Assembly: GCA_965204525.1 (NCBI GenBank)
Contig: OZ241994.1
Span: 4,402,001 to 4,466,000, forward strand
DNA from: Bin5 sp965204525
Lineage (GTDB): Bacteria; Chloroflexota; Anaerolineae; Caldilineales; Caldilineaceae
Length of the DNA stretch: 64,000 bases
Direction: 5' to 3'
Part shown: positions 55,601 through 64,000 of the stretch, one piece after another
How the letters are laid out: the number at the start of each line of letters is the position of its first letter
Position numbering within the stretch: position 1 is the first letter of the stretch
Position numbers and translations under genes: made by a program
Notes under the pieces: generated by a model
What the model saw: the letters and a program-made list of their open reading frames with translations, nothing else
What the model was told of the DNA's origin: nothing
Database searches by the model: none

Positions 55601-57686
55601 ACACGAAGCCGGCGGCGCGCTGGAGATCAGCGTCAACATCGCCCCGGCCATGGAGACCGCGAGCACGGTCAGCATCACGACCAGCTATGGCAGCGCCAGC
55701 GCGGCCGATGTCAGCGTGCCGGCCACGCTCACGCTGCCCAAGGACGCAACCAGCGCCACGCTCCGCATCCCCATAACCGCCGATGCCGAAATCGAGGGCG
55801 CCGAGACCTTCACCGTCGAACTGTCCGCCGTCGCAGACGCGCCTTACGACCTGGGCGCGCAGGCCGCGGCCACCGTCACAGTTCACGACGACCCCCGCTC
55901 CACGCTCACCTTGAGCGGGGCCGCCTATACCGTCAACGAAGCCGATGGCGCGCTGGAGATCACCGTCAACATCGCCCCGGCCCTGGAAACCGCGAGCTCG
56001 GTCGCCATCACCACCCAACACATCACCAGCGCGGCGGCCGATGTCAGCGTGCCGGCCACGCTGACGCTGCCCAAGGACGCAACCAGCGCCACTCTGCGGG
56101 TCCCCGTTACCGCTGATACCAATATCGATGAGGGCGCCGAGACCTTCAAGGTCACGCTGTCCGCCGTCGCAGACGCGCCTTACGAGCTGGGCACGCCATC
56201 CGCAGCCGTCATCACCATCATCGACGACGACCGCCCCACGGTCGCCTTCAGCCAGTCCGCCTATACCGTCAACGAAGCCGGCGGCGCGCTGGAGATCAGC
56301 GTGCATATCAGCCCGCCTTTGGCGAGCGACAGCACGGTCAACATCACCACCAGCTATGGCAGCGCCAGCGCGGCCGATGTCATCATGCCGGCGACGCTTC
56401 CGCTGCTGCCCGAGGGCGAAATCGTATTAAAGGCACCGTCGCTGCGCACGACGCTTACCCTGCCCAAGGGCGCACTCGGCGCCACCCTCCGCATCCCTAT
56501 CACCGCTGATACCGAGATCGAGGGCGCTGAGACCTTTACCGTCGGACTGTCCGCCGTCGCAGACGCGTCCTATAGAGTGGGCGCGCCAGACACGGCCACC
56601 ATCACGATCAGGGACGACGACCGCCCCACGCTCACCTTGAGCGGGGCCGCCTATACCGTCAACGAAGCCGATGGCGCGCTGGAGATCAGCGTCAACATCG
56701 CCCCGGCCCTGCCGGCAGCGAGCACGGTCAACATCACCAGCCAACACATCACCAGCGCGGCCGCCGATGTCAGCGTGCCGGCGACGCTGACGCTGCCCAA
56801 GGACGCAACCAGCGCCACCCTGCGGGTCCCCGTCACCGCCGATGCCGATATCGATGAGGGCGCCGAGACCTTCACGGTCGCGCTGTCCGCCGTCGCAGAC
56901 GCGCCTTACGACCTGGGCACGCCATCCGCAGCCGTCATCACCATCAACGACGACCCCCGTCCCACGCTCTCCTTCAGCCAGGCCGCCTGGTCCGTAACCG
57001 AAACCGACACCGATAGTACGTTGAACATCCCGGTGAAGATCAGCCCGGCCATGGCAGTCGCGAGCGCGGTCGCCATCACGACCCGCTATGACAGCGCCGC
57101 GGCCGGCGACGTCAGCGTGCCGGCGACGCTCACCTTGCCCGCCGGCCAGACCAGCGTCGACCTCCCCATCACCATACGCGGGGACAGTGCCGTCGAAGGC
57201 GAAGAGAGCTTCGAAATCGAACTCGCTGCCGTCGCCGGCGCGCCCTACACGCTGGGCGAGCAGGCCGCGGCCACGATTACCATCATGAACACCGCTCTAT
57301 CCCTCGCCGCCCCGGTGGTAGGCTCGAACACGGCCTGGACGCTTACCGTCACGCCGGGCGATCAGAAGCTGGACGTCTCCTGGCAAGCGCCGCAGGGCGT
57401 CAGGGTAAGCGACATTGCCAAGTACAGGGTCTCATGGTGCCTTGAGCATGTAGAACTGGGATGCAGTCCGACCTCGCGCGAGGTAGACCCGTCGGCCGAT
57501 GGGAGCGGATCCTACACGATTATCCGCCACTTCGCGCCCGCTTCAGGGACGATAGTCCCTCTGATCAACGGCGCCAGGTACCGCGTCTATGTCCGCGCCA
57601 GACGGGCCGACTACACCTCTCTCGCCCGGTCCGAGTTTTCATACAACAACCGGCCGCAGGCTTCCGGCGACAACCCCGAAAACTAG
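52698..57686 (+). CDS. giant surface protein with eleven Calx-beta domains
   Basis: 1662 residues. The signal peptide is AALFAAMIVTALLLFSALPA. A stalk of about 130 residues is made of TPEATP repeats. About eleven Calx-beta modules follow, each starting like RPTLAFSQAAWSVHEADGAL and ending TITIxDDDR. A last FN3-like module ends the protein (TPGDQKLDVSWQAPQGV). A Cys-pair insert (VTCGSADSPPSCSS) and a Gln/Ala-rich linker break the row. Calx-beta modules bind calcium and act in adhesion or as rigid spacers. No anchor motif is seen at the end. Start: GAGGGAAAGG lies 7 bases before ATG 52698. Confidence 0.9.
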   Translation: MNARWHARMRFAMPAALFAAMIVTALLLFSALPAMAQTQEATPTPEAEEQEAAPTPEATLTPEATPTPEATPTPEATPTPEATPTPEATPTPEATPTPEATPTPEATPTPEATPTPEATPTPEATPTPEATPTPEATPTPEETPTPEATPTPEATPTQEATPTPEETPTPEETVTLRPELSFGQLAWSADETDADGAFIITVNINPALTEASAVDITTRHISTAAADVSVPAALALPAGQTSVDLSITISGDSDVEGDESFEIELSAIPDAPYQLDEPTRTNVTIIDDDRTDAPTPEATPTPEATPTPEATETLRPELSFSQLAWSADETDADGALTITVKINPALAEASAVNITTRHISTAAADVSVPAALALPAGQTSVELSITISGDDDAEGDESFDVELSAIPDALYTVGAPAKATITIIDDDHQAAVTCGSADSPPSCSSITKVEDDRPELSFGQLAWSADETDADGTFIITVNINPALTEASAVNITTHYNGAASAADVSVPATLALAAGQTSVDLSITISGDDDVEGDESFDVELSAIPNAPYALGAAARATVTITDDDRPELTIVEAASVQSAAAAPQKEAESPSTASQIQSDTQAATPQNQQNDGASSDPAPQSKLNFAQAAWSVDEADGALEISVNIAPALPAASTVNITAQHITSAAADVSVPATLTLPKDATSATLRVPITADAEIEGAETFTVALSAVADAPYDLGTPSAAVITINDDRRPTLAFSQAAYTVNEGGGGLDIIVGFSHSLPATSSISVAPVYGSATAADGGEEAKTETLFQNTSGWSIYIPITDDALVEGDESFEIALTAGAGASYRLVEPATATITIVDDDRATLAFSQAAWSVHEADGALEISVNIAPAMETASTVSITTSYGSASAADVSVPATLTLPKGATSASLRIPVTADTDTEGSETFTVALSAVADAPYDLGAQAAATITIVDYNRPTLAFSQAAWSVHEAGGALEISVNIAPAMETASTVSITTSYGSASAADVSVPATLTLPKDATSATLRIPITADAEIEGAETFTVELSAVADAPYDLGAQAAATVTVHDDPRSTLTLSGAAYTVNEADGALEITVNIAPALETASSVAITTQHITSAAADVSVPATLTLPKDATSATLRVPVTADTNIDEGAETFKVTLSAVADAPYELGTPSAAVITIIDDDRPTVAFSQSAYTVNEAGGALEISVHISPPLASDSTVNITTSYGSASAADVIMPATLPLLPEGEIVLKAPSLRTTLTLPKGALGATLRIPITADTEIEGAETFTVGLSAVADASYRVGAPDTATITIRDDDRPTLTLSGAAYTVNEADGALEISVNIAPALPAASTVNITSQHITSAAADVSVPATLTLPKDATSATLRVPVTADADIDEGAETFTVALSAVADAPYDLGTPSAAVITINDDPRPTLSFSQAAWSVTETDTDSTLNIPVKISPAMAVASAVAITTRYDSAAAGDVSVPATLTLPAGQTSVDLPITIRGDSAVEGEESFEIELAAVAGAPYTLGEQAAATITIMNTALSLAAPVVGSNTAWTLTVTPGDQKLDVSWQAPQGVRVSDIAKYRVSWCLEHVELGCSPTSREVDPSADGSGSYTIIRHFAPASGTIVPLINGARYRVYVRARRADYTSLARSEFSYNNRPQASGDNPEN

Positions 57687-57693
57687 CGACAAA

Positions 57694-57730
57694 CCGGCCG
57701 GGATCGCGCATCGTGCGACCCCGGCCGGCT
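57694..57730 (+). terminator. hairpin after Calx-beta gene 1
   Basis: CCGGCCGGGATCGC / GCGACCCCGGCCGG (one mismatch pair) with a 9-base loop. The T-run behind it is poor, so it is only a probable terminator. Confidence 0.5.
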
Positions 57731-57785
57731 GTTCCCATCGTCGTGCGCGTAGAGACCGGCCATTATCTTGCCCCGTAAGCCAGCG

Positions 57786-57948
57786 GACTTGCCAAAGTCA
57801 CATGACCCTTTTATGGACGTTCGGTACTGTACGGCCTGACCTGACCCGACGTATGCTCAACGCTTGTATCTGATCGAACCGACGAACCGGATCAACCAGA
57901 TTGGCGGTTCGCTTTTTTTGTCTCCGACTTGAAAGGAAAGGCTGTTCA
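57786..57948 (+). promoter_or_regulatory. conserved leader of Calx-beta gene 2 with hairpin and T-run
   Basis: It aligns with 52536-52697. CGAACCG (57892) pairs with CGGTTCG (57905) and is followed by CTTTTTTTG, so an intrinsic terminator sits about 30 bases before the ATG. This suggests attenuation rather than simple transcription. Confidence 0.55.
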
Positions 57949-60900
57949 ATGAAAGCCCGGACGCTAGCCGCTTTGCCGACAGAAATCTTCGCCGCGTTGA
58001 TTGTGGTTGCGCTGCTACTGCTCGCTGCCCTTCCCGCGATGGCGCAAGCCCAGGACGCGACCCCGACTCCGACCCCGACCTCCACACCCGAAGCGCCGAC
58101 GCCCACGCCTGAAGCGCCGACGGCGACACCCGAAGCGCCGACGGCGACACCCGAAGCGCCGACGGCGACACCCGAAGCGCCGACGCCGACACCCGAAGCG
58201 CCGACGGCGACACCCGAAGCGCCGACGCCCACGCCTGAAGCGCCGACGGCGACACCCGAAGCGCCGACGGCGACACCCGAAGCGCCGACGGCGACACCCG
58301 AAGCGCCGACGCCCACGCCTGAAGCGCCGACGGCGACACCCGAAGCGCCGACGCCCACGCCTGAATCGCAGAACCAGGAGCCGGCGCCGGACTCGGACGA
58401 CGAAGATCAGGCGGCGGTTACCTGCGGCAGCGCGGACAGCCCGCCCTCCTGCAGCTCCATCTCGAAAGTCGAGGACGACCGCCCCGAACTCAGCTTCAGC
58501 CAGCTCGCCTGGTCCGCTGACGAAACCGATGCCGATGGCACGTTTATTGTCACTGTCAACATCAACCCGGCGCTGACCGAGGCGAGCGCAGTCAACATCA
58601 CGACCCGCCACATCTCTACCGCGGCCGCCGATGTCACTGTGCCGGCCGCGCTGGCGCTGCCGGCCGGCCAGACCAGTGCCGGTCTCTCCATCACCATCAG
58701 CGGTGACGATGACGTCGAGGACGACGAGAGCTTCGAAATCGAGCTCTCCGCCATCCCGGATGCGCCTTACCAGCTGGACGAGCCGGCCAAGACCACCATC
58801 ACCATCGCTGACAGCGATCACCAGGCCGCGGTTACCTGCGGCAGCGCGGACAGCCCGCCCTCCTGCAGCTCCATCTCGAAAGTCGAGGACGACCGCCCCG
58901 AACTCAGCTTCAGCCAGCTCGCCTGGTCCGCTGACGAAACCGATGCCGATGGCACGTTTATTATCACCGTCAACATCAACCCGGCGCTGACCGAGGCGAG
59001 CGCGGTCAACATCACGACCCGCCACATCTCTACCGCGGCCGCCGATGTCACTGTGCCGGCCGCGCTGGCGCTGCCGGCCGGCCAGACCAGTGCCGGTCTC
59101 TCCATCACCATCAGCGGTGACGATGACGTCGAGGGCGACGAGAGCTTCGAAATCGAGCTCTTCGCCATCCCGGATGCGCCCTACCAGCTGGACGAGCCGA
59201 CCAGGACCAACGTCACCATCGACGACGACGACCGCACCGACGCGCAGAACCAGGACCCGGCGCCGACCCCGGAAGCCACGCCGACCCCGGAAGCCACGCC
59301 GACCCCCGATACGCAGAGCCAGAAACCGGCGCCGACCCCGGAAGCCACGCCGACCCCCGATACGCAGAGCCAGAAACCGGCGCCGACCCCGGAAGCCACG
59401 CCGACCCCCGACGCGCAGAACCAGGACCCGGCGCCGACCCCGGAAGCCACGCCGACCCCCGATACGCAGAATGAGAACGCGCCGCCTGCCGGGGAGGAGA
59501 CGAAGACCCTCCGCCCCGAACTCAGCTTCGGCCAGCTCGCCTGGTCCGCTGACGAAACCGATGTCGATGGCGCGTTTATTATCACTGTCAACATCAACCC
59601 GGCGCTGACCGAGGCGAGCGCAGTCAACATCAAGACCCACTATAACGGCGCCGCCAGCGCGGCCGATGTCACTGTGCCGGCCACGCTGGCGTTGCCGGCC
59701 GGCCAGACCAGTGCCGGTCTCTCCATCACCATCAGCGGTGACGATGACGTCGAGGACGACGAGAGCTTCGATATTGAGCTCTCCGCCATTCCGGATGCGC
59801 CCTACCAGCTGGACGAGCCGACCAGGACCAACGTCACCATCGTCGACGACGACCGCACCGACGCGCAGAGCCAGAAACCGGCGCCGACCCCGGAAGCCAC
59901 GCCGACCCCCGATACGCAGAATGAGAACGCGCCGCCTGCCGGGGAGGAGACGAAGACCCTCCGCCCCGAGCTCAGCTTCAGCCAGGCCGCCTGGTCCGCT
60001 GACGAAACCGATGCCGATGGCGCGTTTATTATCACTGTCAACATCAACCCGGCGCTGGCCGAGGCGAGCGCAGTCAACATCACGACCCGCCACATCTCTA
60101 CCGCGGCCACCGATGTCAGCGTGCCGGCCACGCTGGCGCTGGCGGCCGGCCAGACCAGCGTCGATCTCTCCATCACCATCAGCGGGGACAGTGACGTCGA
60201 GGGCGACGAGAGCTTCGAAATCGAGCTCTCCGCCGCCGACGCCGCGCCCTACGCGCTGGGCGAGCCGGCCAGGACCACCATCACCATCACTGACGACGAT
60301 CGCCCCGAACTCACCATCGTCGAAGCGGCCTCTGCGCAAAGCGCGGCAGCCGCCCCCCAGAAAGAGGCGGAGTCCCCCTCCACCGCGTCACAGAGCCAGT
60401 CGGACACCCAGGCCGCAACGCCCCAGAATCAACAGAACGACGGCGCCAGCTCCGACCCTGCTCCGCAGTCGAAGCTCAACTTCGCCCAGGCCGCCTATAC
60501 CGTCAACGAAGCCGGCGGCGCGCTGGAGATCAGCGTGCATATCAGCCCGCCTTTGGCGAGCGACGGCACGGTCAACATCACGACCAGCTATGGCAGCGCC
60601 AGCGCGTCCGACGTCAGCGTGCCGGCGACGCTGACGCTGCCCCAGGGCGCAACCAGCGCCACCCTGCGGATCCCCGTGACCGCTGATACCGACAACGAGG
60701 GCGCCGAGACCTTTACCGTCGAGCTGTCCGCCGTCGCAGACGCGCCTTACGAGCTGGGCGTGCCGGCCGCGGCCACCATCACGATCAAGGACGACGACCG
60801 CCCCACGCTCGCCTTCAGCCAGGCCGCCTGGTCCGTAGACGAAGCCGGTGGCGCGCTGGAGATCACCGTCAACATCGCCCCGGCCCTGCCGGCAGCGAGC

Positions 60901-63900
60901 ACGGTCAACATCACGACCAGCTATGGCAGCGCCAGCGCGGCCGATGTCAGCGTGCCGGCGACGCTGACGCTGCCCCAGGGCGCAACCAGCGCCAGCCTGC
61001 GGATCCCCATCACCGCTGACACCGATACCGAGGGATCCGAGACCTTTACCGTCGAGCTGTCCGCCGTCGCAGACGCGCCTTACGACCTGGGCGCGCAGGC
61101 CGCGGCCACCGTCACAGTTCACGACGACCCCCGCTCCACGCTCACCTTGAGCGGGGCCGCCTATACCGTCAATGAAGCCGATGGCGCGCTGGAGATCACC
61201 GTCAACATCGCCCCGGCCCTGCCGGCAGCGAGCACGGTCAACATCACCACCCAACACATCACCAGCGCGGCCGCAGATGTCAGCGTGCCGGCGACGCTCA
61301 CGCTGCCCCAGGGCGCAACCAGCGCCACCCTGCGGATCCCCGTGACCGCTGATACCGACAACGAGGGCGCCGAGCTCTTCAAGGTCGCGCTGTCAGCCGT
61401 CGCTGACGCGCCTTACGATCTGAGCCCGCCATCCGCAGCCTTCATCACCATCATCGACGATTCCCGCCCCATCCTCTCCTTCTCCCAATCCGCCTATTTT
61501 GTCGACGAGAAGGAGCCGCTGACCTTCACCCTGAATGTATCCCGGCCACTGCAAAGCGCGCAGACGATCCCCGTCACCCTGCTCTGGACGTGGCTCGAGA
61601 CCAATCATAGCGCGAGCCAGACGATAAACTTCACTCTGGCCAAGGGCGCGACCAGCGCGAGCTCGCCCCCGTTGCACGGAACCCTTGATTACGATAACCA
61701 CCAAATCCGCAACGTCAGTCTGGTCGCCAGCGACGGCGCGCTCTACACTGTCGGTGCCCCAGCCTCAGCCACCGTCACAATCTTTGACCGCGACCGCCCC
61801 ACCCAGCTCACCTTTTCCAATACTGCGTATACCGTCGATGAAACCGACGCCGATGGCGCGCTCAACATCAGCGTGAATATCATCCCGCCTCTGACGAGCG
61901 ACAGCACGGTCAACATCACGACCCGCTATAATGGCGCCGCCAGCGCGGCCGATGTCAGCGTGCCGGCGACGCTTACCTTGCCCCAGGACGCACTCAGCGT
62001 AACCATCCCAATCACCATTCGCGGGGACAGTGCCAACGAGGGCGCCGAGAGCTTTGACATCGCACTCTCTGCCGTCGCGGACGCGCCTTACGAACTGGGC
62101 ACGCCGGCCACGACCACCATCACGATCAACGACGACGACCGCGCCACAGTAACCCTTGGCAATGCCGCCGGCAGCGCCGACGAAACCGCGGGGCAGCGCC
62201 TCGTCTTCGGCGAAGCTGACTATACCGTCTACGAAACGGTGGGCGCGCTGACCATCCCGGTGAACATCTCCCCGGCCCTGTCGGAAACAAGCACGGTCAA
62301 CATCACCACCAGCTATGGCAGCGCCAGCGCGGCCGATGTCAGCGTGCCGGCGACGCTGACGCTGCCCCAGGGCGCAACCAGCGCCAGCCTGCGGATCCCC
62401 ATCACCGCCGATTCCGAGACCGAGGGGTCCGAGACCTTCACCGTCGCGCTGTCCGCCGTCGCAGACGCGCCGTACGATCTGGGCGAGCAGTCCACGGCCA
62501 CCATCACCATCAACGACGACAACCGCCCCACGCTCTCCTTCAGCCAGGCCGCCTGGTCCGTCAACGAGGCCGATGGCGAGCTGCAAGTCACCGTCAACCT
62601 CTCCCACGCCCTGGCGGCAGCGAGCACGATCAGCATAGCGCCCGTCTACGACACCGCCACGGCCGCAGATGGCGGTCCGGAGGCAAAGACCATAGCGCTG
62701 GGTAAGGACCTGATTGGCCTGAGCTTCCCTGTCCCCATCACCGATGACGATCTGGTCGAGGGCAACGAGAGTTTCAAGATCGAGCTGACCGCCGGCGCCG
62801 GCGCCTCCTACAGGCTGGTCGAGCCGGCCACGGCCACCATCACGATCGTCGACGACGACCGCGCCACGCTAGCCTTCAGCCAGGCCGCCTACACCGCCAG
62901 CGAGGTCGATGGCGAGCTGCGGGCCGTCGTCAATCTGTCCGCGGCCTTGCCGAGTGGTGTGTTCCCCCAAATCAGGACCGTTTTTGGTGAAGGTCACACC
63001 GCCACCAGCGCAGACGTCGGCACGACAATCTACCAGACGAAAGGCCAGGCCCCGGACGGAAGCAGCACCATTGCCGTGCAGGTCCCCATCATCGCTGACG
63101 GTCTTGACGAAGGCGACGAGACCTTCAGAATCGAGCTGGTGGCCGTCAGCGGCGCCCTTATTGAGCTGGGCTCTCCCGCCGCAGCCACCGTCACCATCAT
63201 CGACGAACCCCGCCCCACGCTCGCCTTCAGCCAGGCCGCCTGGTCCGTCAACGAAGGCGGCGGCGCGCTGGAGATCAGCGTCAACATCGCCCCGGCCCTG
63301 AAAACCGCGAGCACGGTCAGCATCACCACCCGCTACGACAGCGCCAGCGCGGCCGACGTCAGCGTGCCGGCGACGCTGACGCTGCCCAAGGACGCAACCA
63401 GCGCCAGCCTGCGGATCCCCATCACCGCTGACACGCTTGTCGAGGGCGCTGAGAGTATCGAAATCGAGCTCTCGGCCGTCGCAGACGCGCCTTACGACTT
63501 GGGCGCTCAGGCCGCGGCCACCATCACCATCACGGACAATGACCGTGCCGACGTCTCCATCAGTTCCCCCAGACAGAATACGGTTACCGAAACCGATGCC
63601 GACTTCACGCACAACATCACCGTCAACATCACTCCGAAGATGGAGATAACGAGCACGGTCAATGTTGACGTGGAGTGGAACAGCGGCAGCATGGTGCGCG
63701 CGCCGGCGACGCTGACGCTGCCCAAGGGCGCAACCAGCGCGACACTCCCCATCACCATAATCGGGGACAATATCGTCGAGAGCAACCGCAGGGTCAAGGT
63801 CAGACTTTCCGCCGTCTCAGGCGCGCCTTACCGGCTGTCCGGCCTGGCTGCCACGCAGGGAGTCATGATCCTGCTCAACGACGACGACAGCAGTGGCCCC

Positions 63901-64000
63901 ACGCTCGCCCTCGGCCAGGCTGCCTACACCGTCAGCGAAACGGATGGGGAGGTCACGAAGAAGATCACAGTGCGCCTCAGCAACCATACCCTGTACCCTG
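57949..64000 (+). CDS. giant surface protein with at least fifteen Calx-beta domains (3' end outside the window)
   Basis: More than 2017 residues with no stop before the window ends. The signal peptide is EIFAALIVVALLLLAALPAM. The stalk is made of TPEAPTATPEAP repeats. Calx-beta modules start near 58480 and continue to the edge (RPELSFSQLAWSADETDADG, RPTLAFSQAAWSVNEGGGAL, GPTLALGQAAYTVSETDGEV). The Cys-pair insert VTCGSADSPPSCSS occurs twice, and further PTPEATPTPD stalks lie between modules at 59240-59490 and 59870-59940. It is a paralogue of the preceding gene and shares long near-identical stretches. Start: GAAAGGAAAGG lies 8 bases before ATG. Confidence 0.88.
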   Translation, partial: MKARTLAALPTEIFAALIVVALLLLAALPAMAQAQDATPTPTPTSTPEAPTPTPEAPTATPEAPTATPEAPTATPEAPTPTPEAPTATPEAPTPTPEAPTATPEAPTATPEAPTATPEAPTPTPEAPTATPEAPTPTPESQNQEPAPDSDDEDQAAVTCGSADSPPSCSSISKVEDDRPELSFSQLAWSADETDADGTFIVTVNINPALTEASAVNITTRHISTAAADVTVPAALALPAGQTSAGLSITISGDDDVEDDESFEIELSAIPDAPYQLDEPAKTTITIADSDHQAAVTCGSADSPPSCSSISKVEDDRPELSFSQLAWSADETDADGTFIITVNINPALTEASAVNITTRHISTAAADVTVPAALALPAGQTSAGLSITISGDDDVEGDESFEIELFAIPDAPYQLDEPTRTNVTIDDDDRTDAQNQDPAPTPEATPTPEATPTPDTQSQKPAPTPEATPTPDTQSQKPAPTPEATPTPDAQNQDPAPTPEATPTPDTQNENAPPAGEETKTLRPELSFGQLAWSADETDVDGAFIITVNINPALTEASAVNIKTHYNGAASAADVTVPATLALPAGQTSAGLSITISGDDDVEDDESFDIELSAIPDAPYQLDEPTRTNVTIVDDDRTDAQSQKPAPTPEATPTPDTQNENAPPAGEETKTLRPELSFSQAAWSADETDADGAFIITVNINPALAEASAVNITTRHISTAATDVSVPATLALAAGQTSVDLSITISGDSDVEGDESFEIELSAADAAPYALGEPARTTITITDDDRPELTIVEAASAQSAAAAPQKEAESPSTASQSQSDTQAATPQNQQNDGASSDPAPQSKLNFAQAAYTVNEAGGALEISVHISPPLASDGTVNITTSYGSASASDVSVPATLTLPQGATSATLRIPVTADTDNEGAETFTVELSAVADAPYELGVPAAATITIKDDDRPTLAFSQAAWSVDEAGGALEITVNIAPALPAASTVNITTSYGSASAADVSVPATLTLPQGATSASLRIPITADTDTEGSETFTVELSAVADAPYDLGAQAAATVTVHDDPRSTLTLSGAAYTVNEADGALEITVNIAPALPAASTVNITTQHITSAAADVSVPATLTLPQGATSATLRIPVTADTDNEGAELFKVALSAVADAPYDLSPPSAAFITIIDDSRPILSFSQSAYFVDEKEPLTFTLNVSRPLQSAQTIPVTLLWTWLETNHSASQTINFTLAKGATSASSPPLHGTLDYDNHQIRNVSLVASDGALYTVGAPASATVTIFDRDRPTQLTFSNTAYTVDETDADGALNISVNIIPPLTSDSTVNITTRYNGAASAADVSVPATLTLPQDALSVTIPITIRGDSANEGAESFDIALSAVADAPYELGTPATTTITINDDDRATVTLGNAAGSADETAGQRLVFGEADYTVYETVGALTIPVNISPALSETSTVNITTSYGSASAADVSVPATLTLPQGATSASLRIPITADSETEGSETFTVALSAVADAPYDLGEQSTATITINDDNRPTLSFSQAAWSVNEADGELQVTVNLSHALAAASTISIAPVYDTATAADGGPEAKTIALGKDLIGLSFPVPITDDDLVEGNESFKIELTAGAGASYRLVEPATATITIVDDDRATLAFSQAAYTASEVDGELRAVVNLSAALPSGVFPQIRTVFGEGHTATSADVGTTIYQTKGQAPDGSSTIAVQVPIIADGLDEGDETFRIELVAVSGALIELGSPAAATVTIIDEPRPTLAFSQAAWSVNEGGGALEISVNIAPALKTASTVSITTRYDSASAADVSVPATLTLPKDATSASLRIPITADTLVEGAESIEIELSAVADAPYDLGAQAAATITITDNDRADVSISSPRQNTVTETDADFTHNITVNITPKMEITSTVNVDVEWNSGSMVRAPATLTLPKGATSATLPITIIGDNIVESNRRVKVRLSAVSGAPYRLSGLAATQGVMILLNDDDSSGPTLALGQAAYTVSETDGEVTKKITVRLSNHTLYP

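Noticed and set aside
52545..60339. Very long minus-strand frames opposite the Calx-beta genes
   Set aside because: Repetitive antisense shadows of the Calx-beta modules and TP stalks.

Overview
The window is GC-rich, about two thirds G+C with strong C/G preference at third codon positions. The gene content (ClpC, ribosomal protein S1 tail, MacA/MacB-type exporter, Uma2 nucleases, fibronectin type III and Calx-beta surface proteins, proline/threonine-rich stalks) suggests a Chloroflexota-like free-living bacterium. That placement is an inference from gene families, because no rRNA or tRNA gene was seen.

Layout. 1-3.4 kb: tail of rpsA, then clpC with a strong terminator. 3.4-7 kb: a small secreted protein, a 3-hydroxyisobutyrate-dehydrogenase-like enzyme and an anchored FN3 protein. 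7.2-11.9 kb: an exporter operon (adaptor, ATPase, permease) ending in an SH3 lipoprotein gene. 12-36 kb: an accessory region of mostly single-gene units separated by short oriented repeats. It holds four Uma2 paralogues, an ATPase/putative nuclease pair, an L,D-transpeptidase, two GxxExxY genes, tail-anchored coiled-coil proteins, a NYN-domain protein, five further members of the small secreted family and two large FN3 proteins, one with a zinc-protease motif. 36-47.4 kb: two more coiled-coil genes (one overlapping pheS), pheS, an HpcH/HpaI aldolase, two S23 four-helix-bundle genes, an SLC12-like permease overlapping a YcaQ-type glycosylase, an IS982-like element, an M20 peptidase and an orphan amino-acid-binding protein. 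47.7-52.3 kb: a decayed or switching two-component locus (kinase-like protein lacking its histidine, a small ORF with an 18-C run, an intact kinase, a frameshifted response regulator) and a DUF554 protein. 52.5-64 kb: two giant Calx-beta surface proteins, the second running off the window.

Three themes stand out. First, a repeated secreted domain of about 105 residues occurs six times, behind low-complexity linkers or a propeller-like repeat region, and sits beside FN3 proteins; it looks like an undescribed cell-surface family. Second, a coiled-coil/tail-anchor family built from 11- and 7-residue units changes length by whole units. Third, several families of short tandem repeats (7, 11, 14, 83 and 114 bp) all lie in one orientation over about 50 kb; in places they supply codons, stop codons and start codons of genes. 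The ATPase/nuclease-like pair at 14.2-16.2 kb is the best candidate for an unrecognised defence module.
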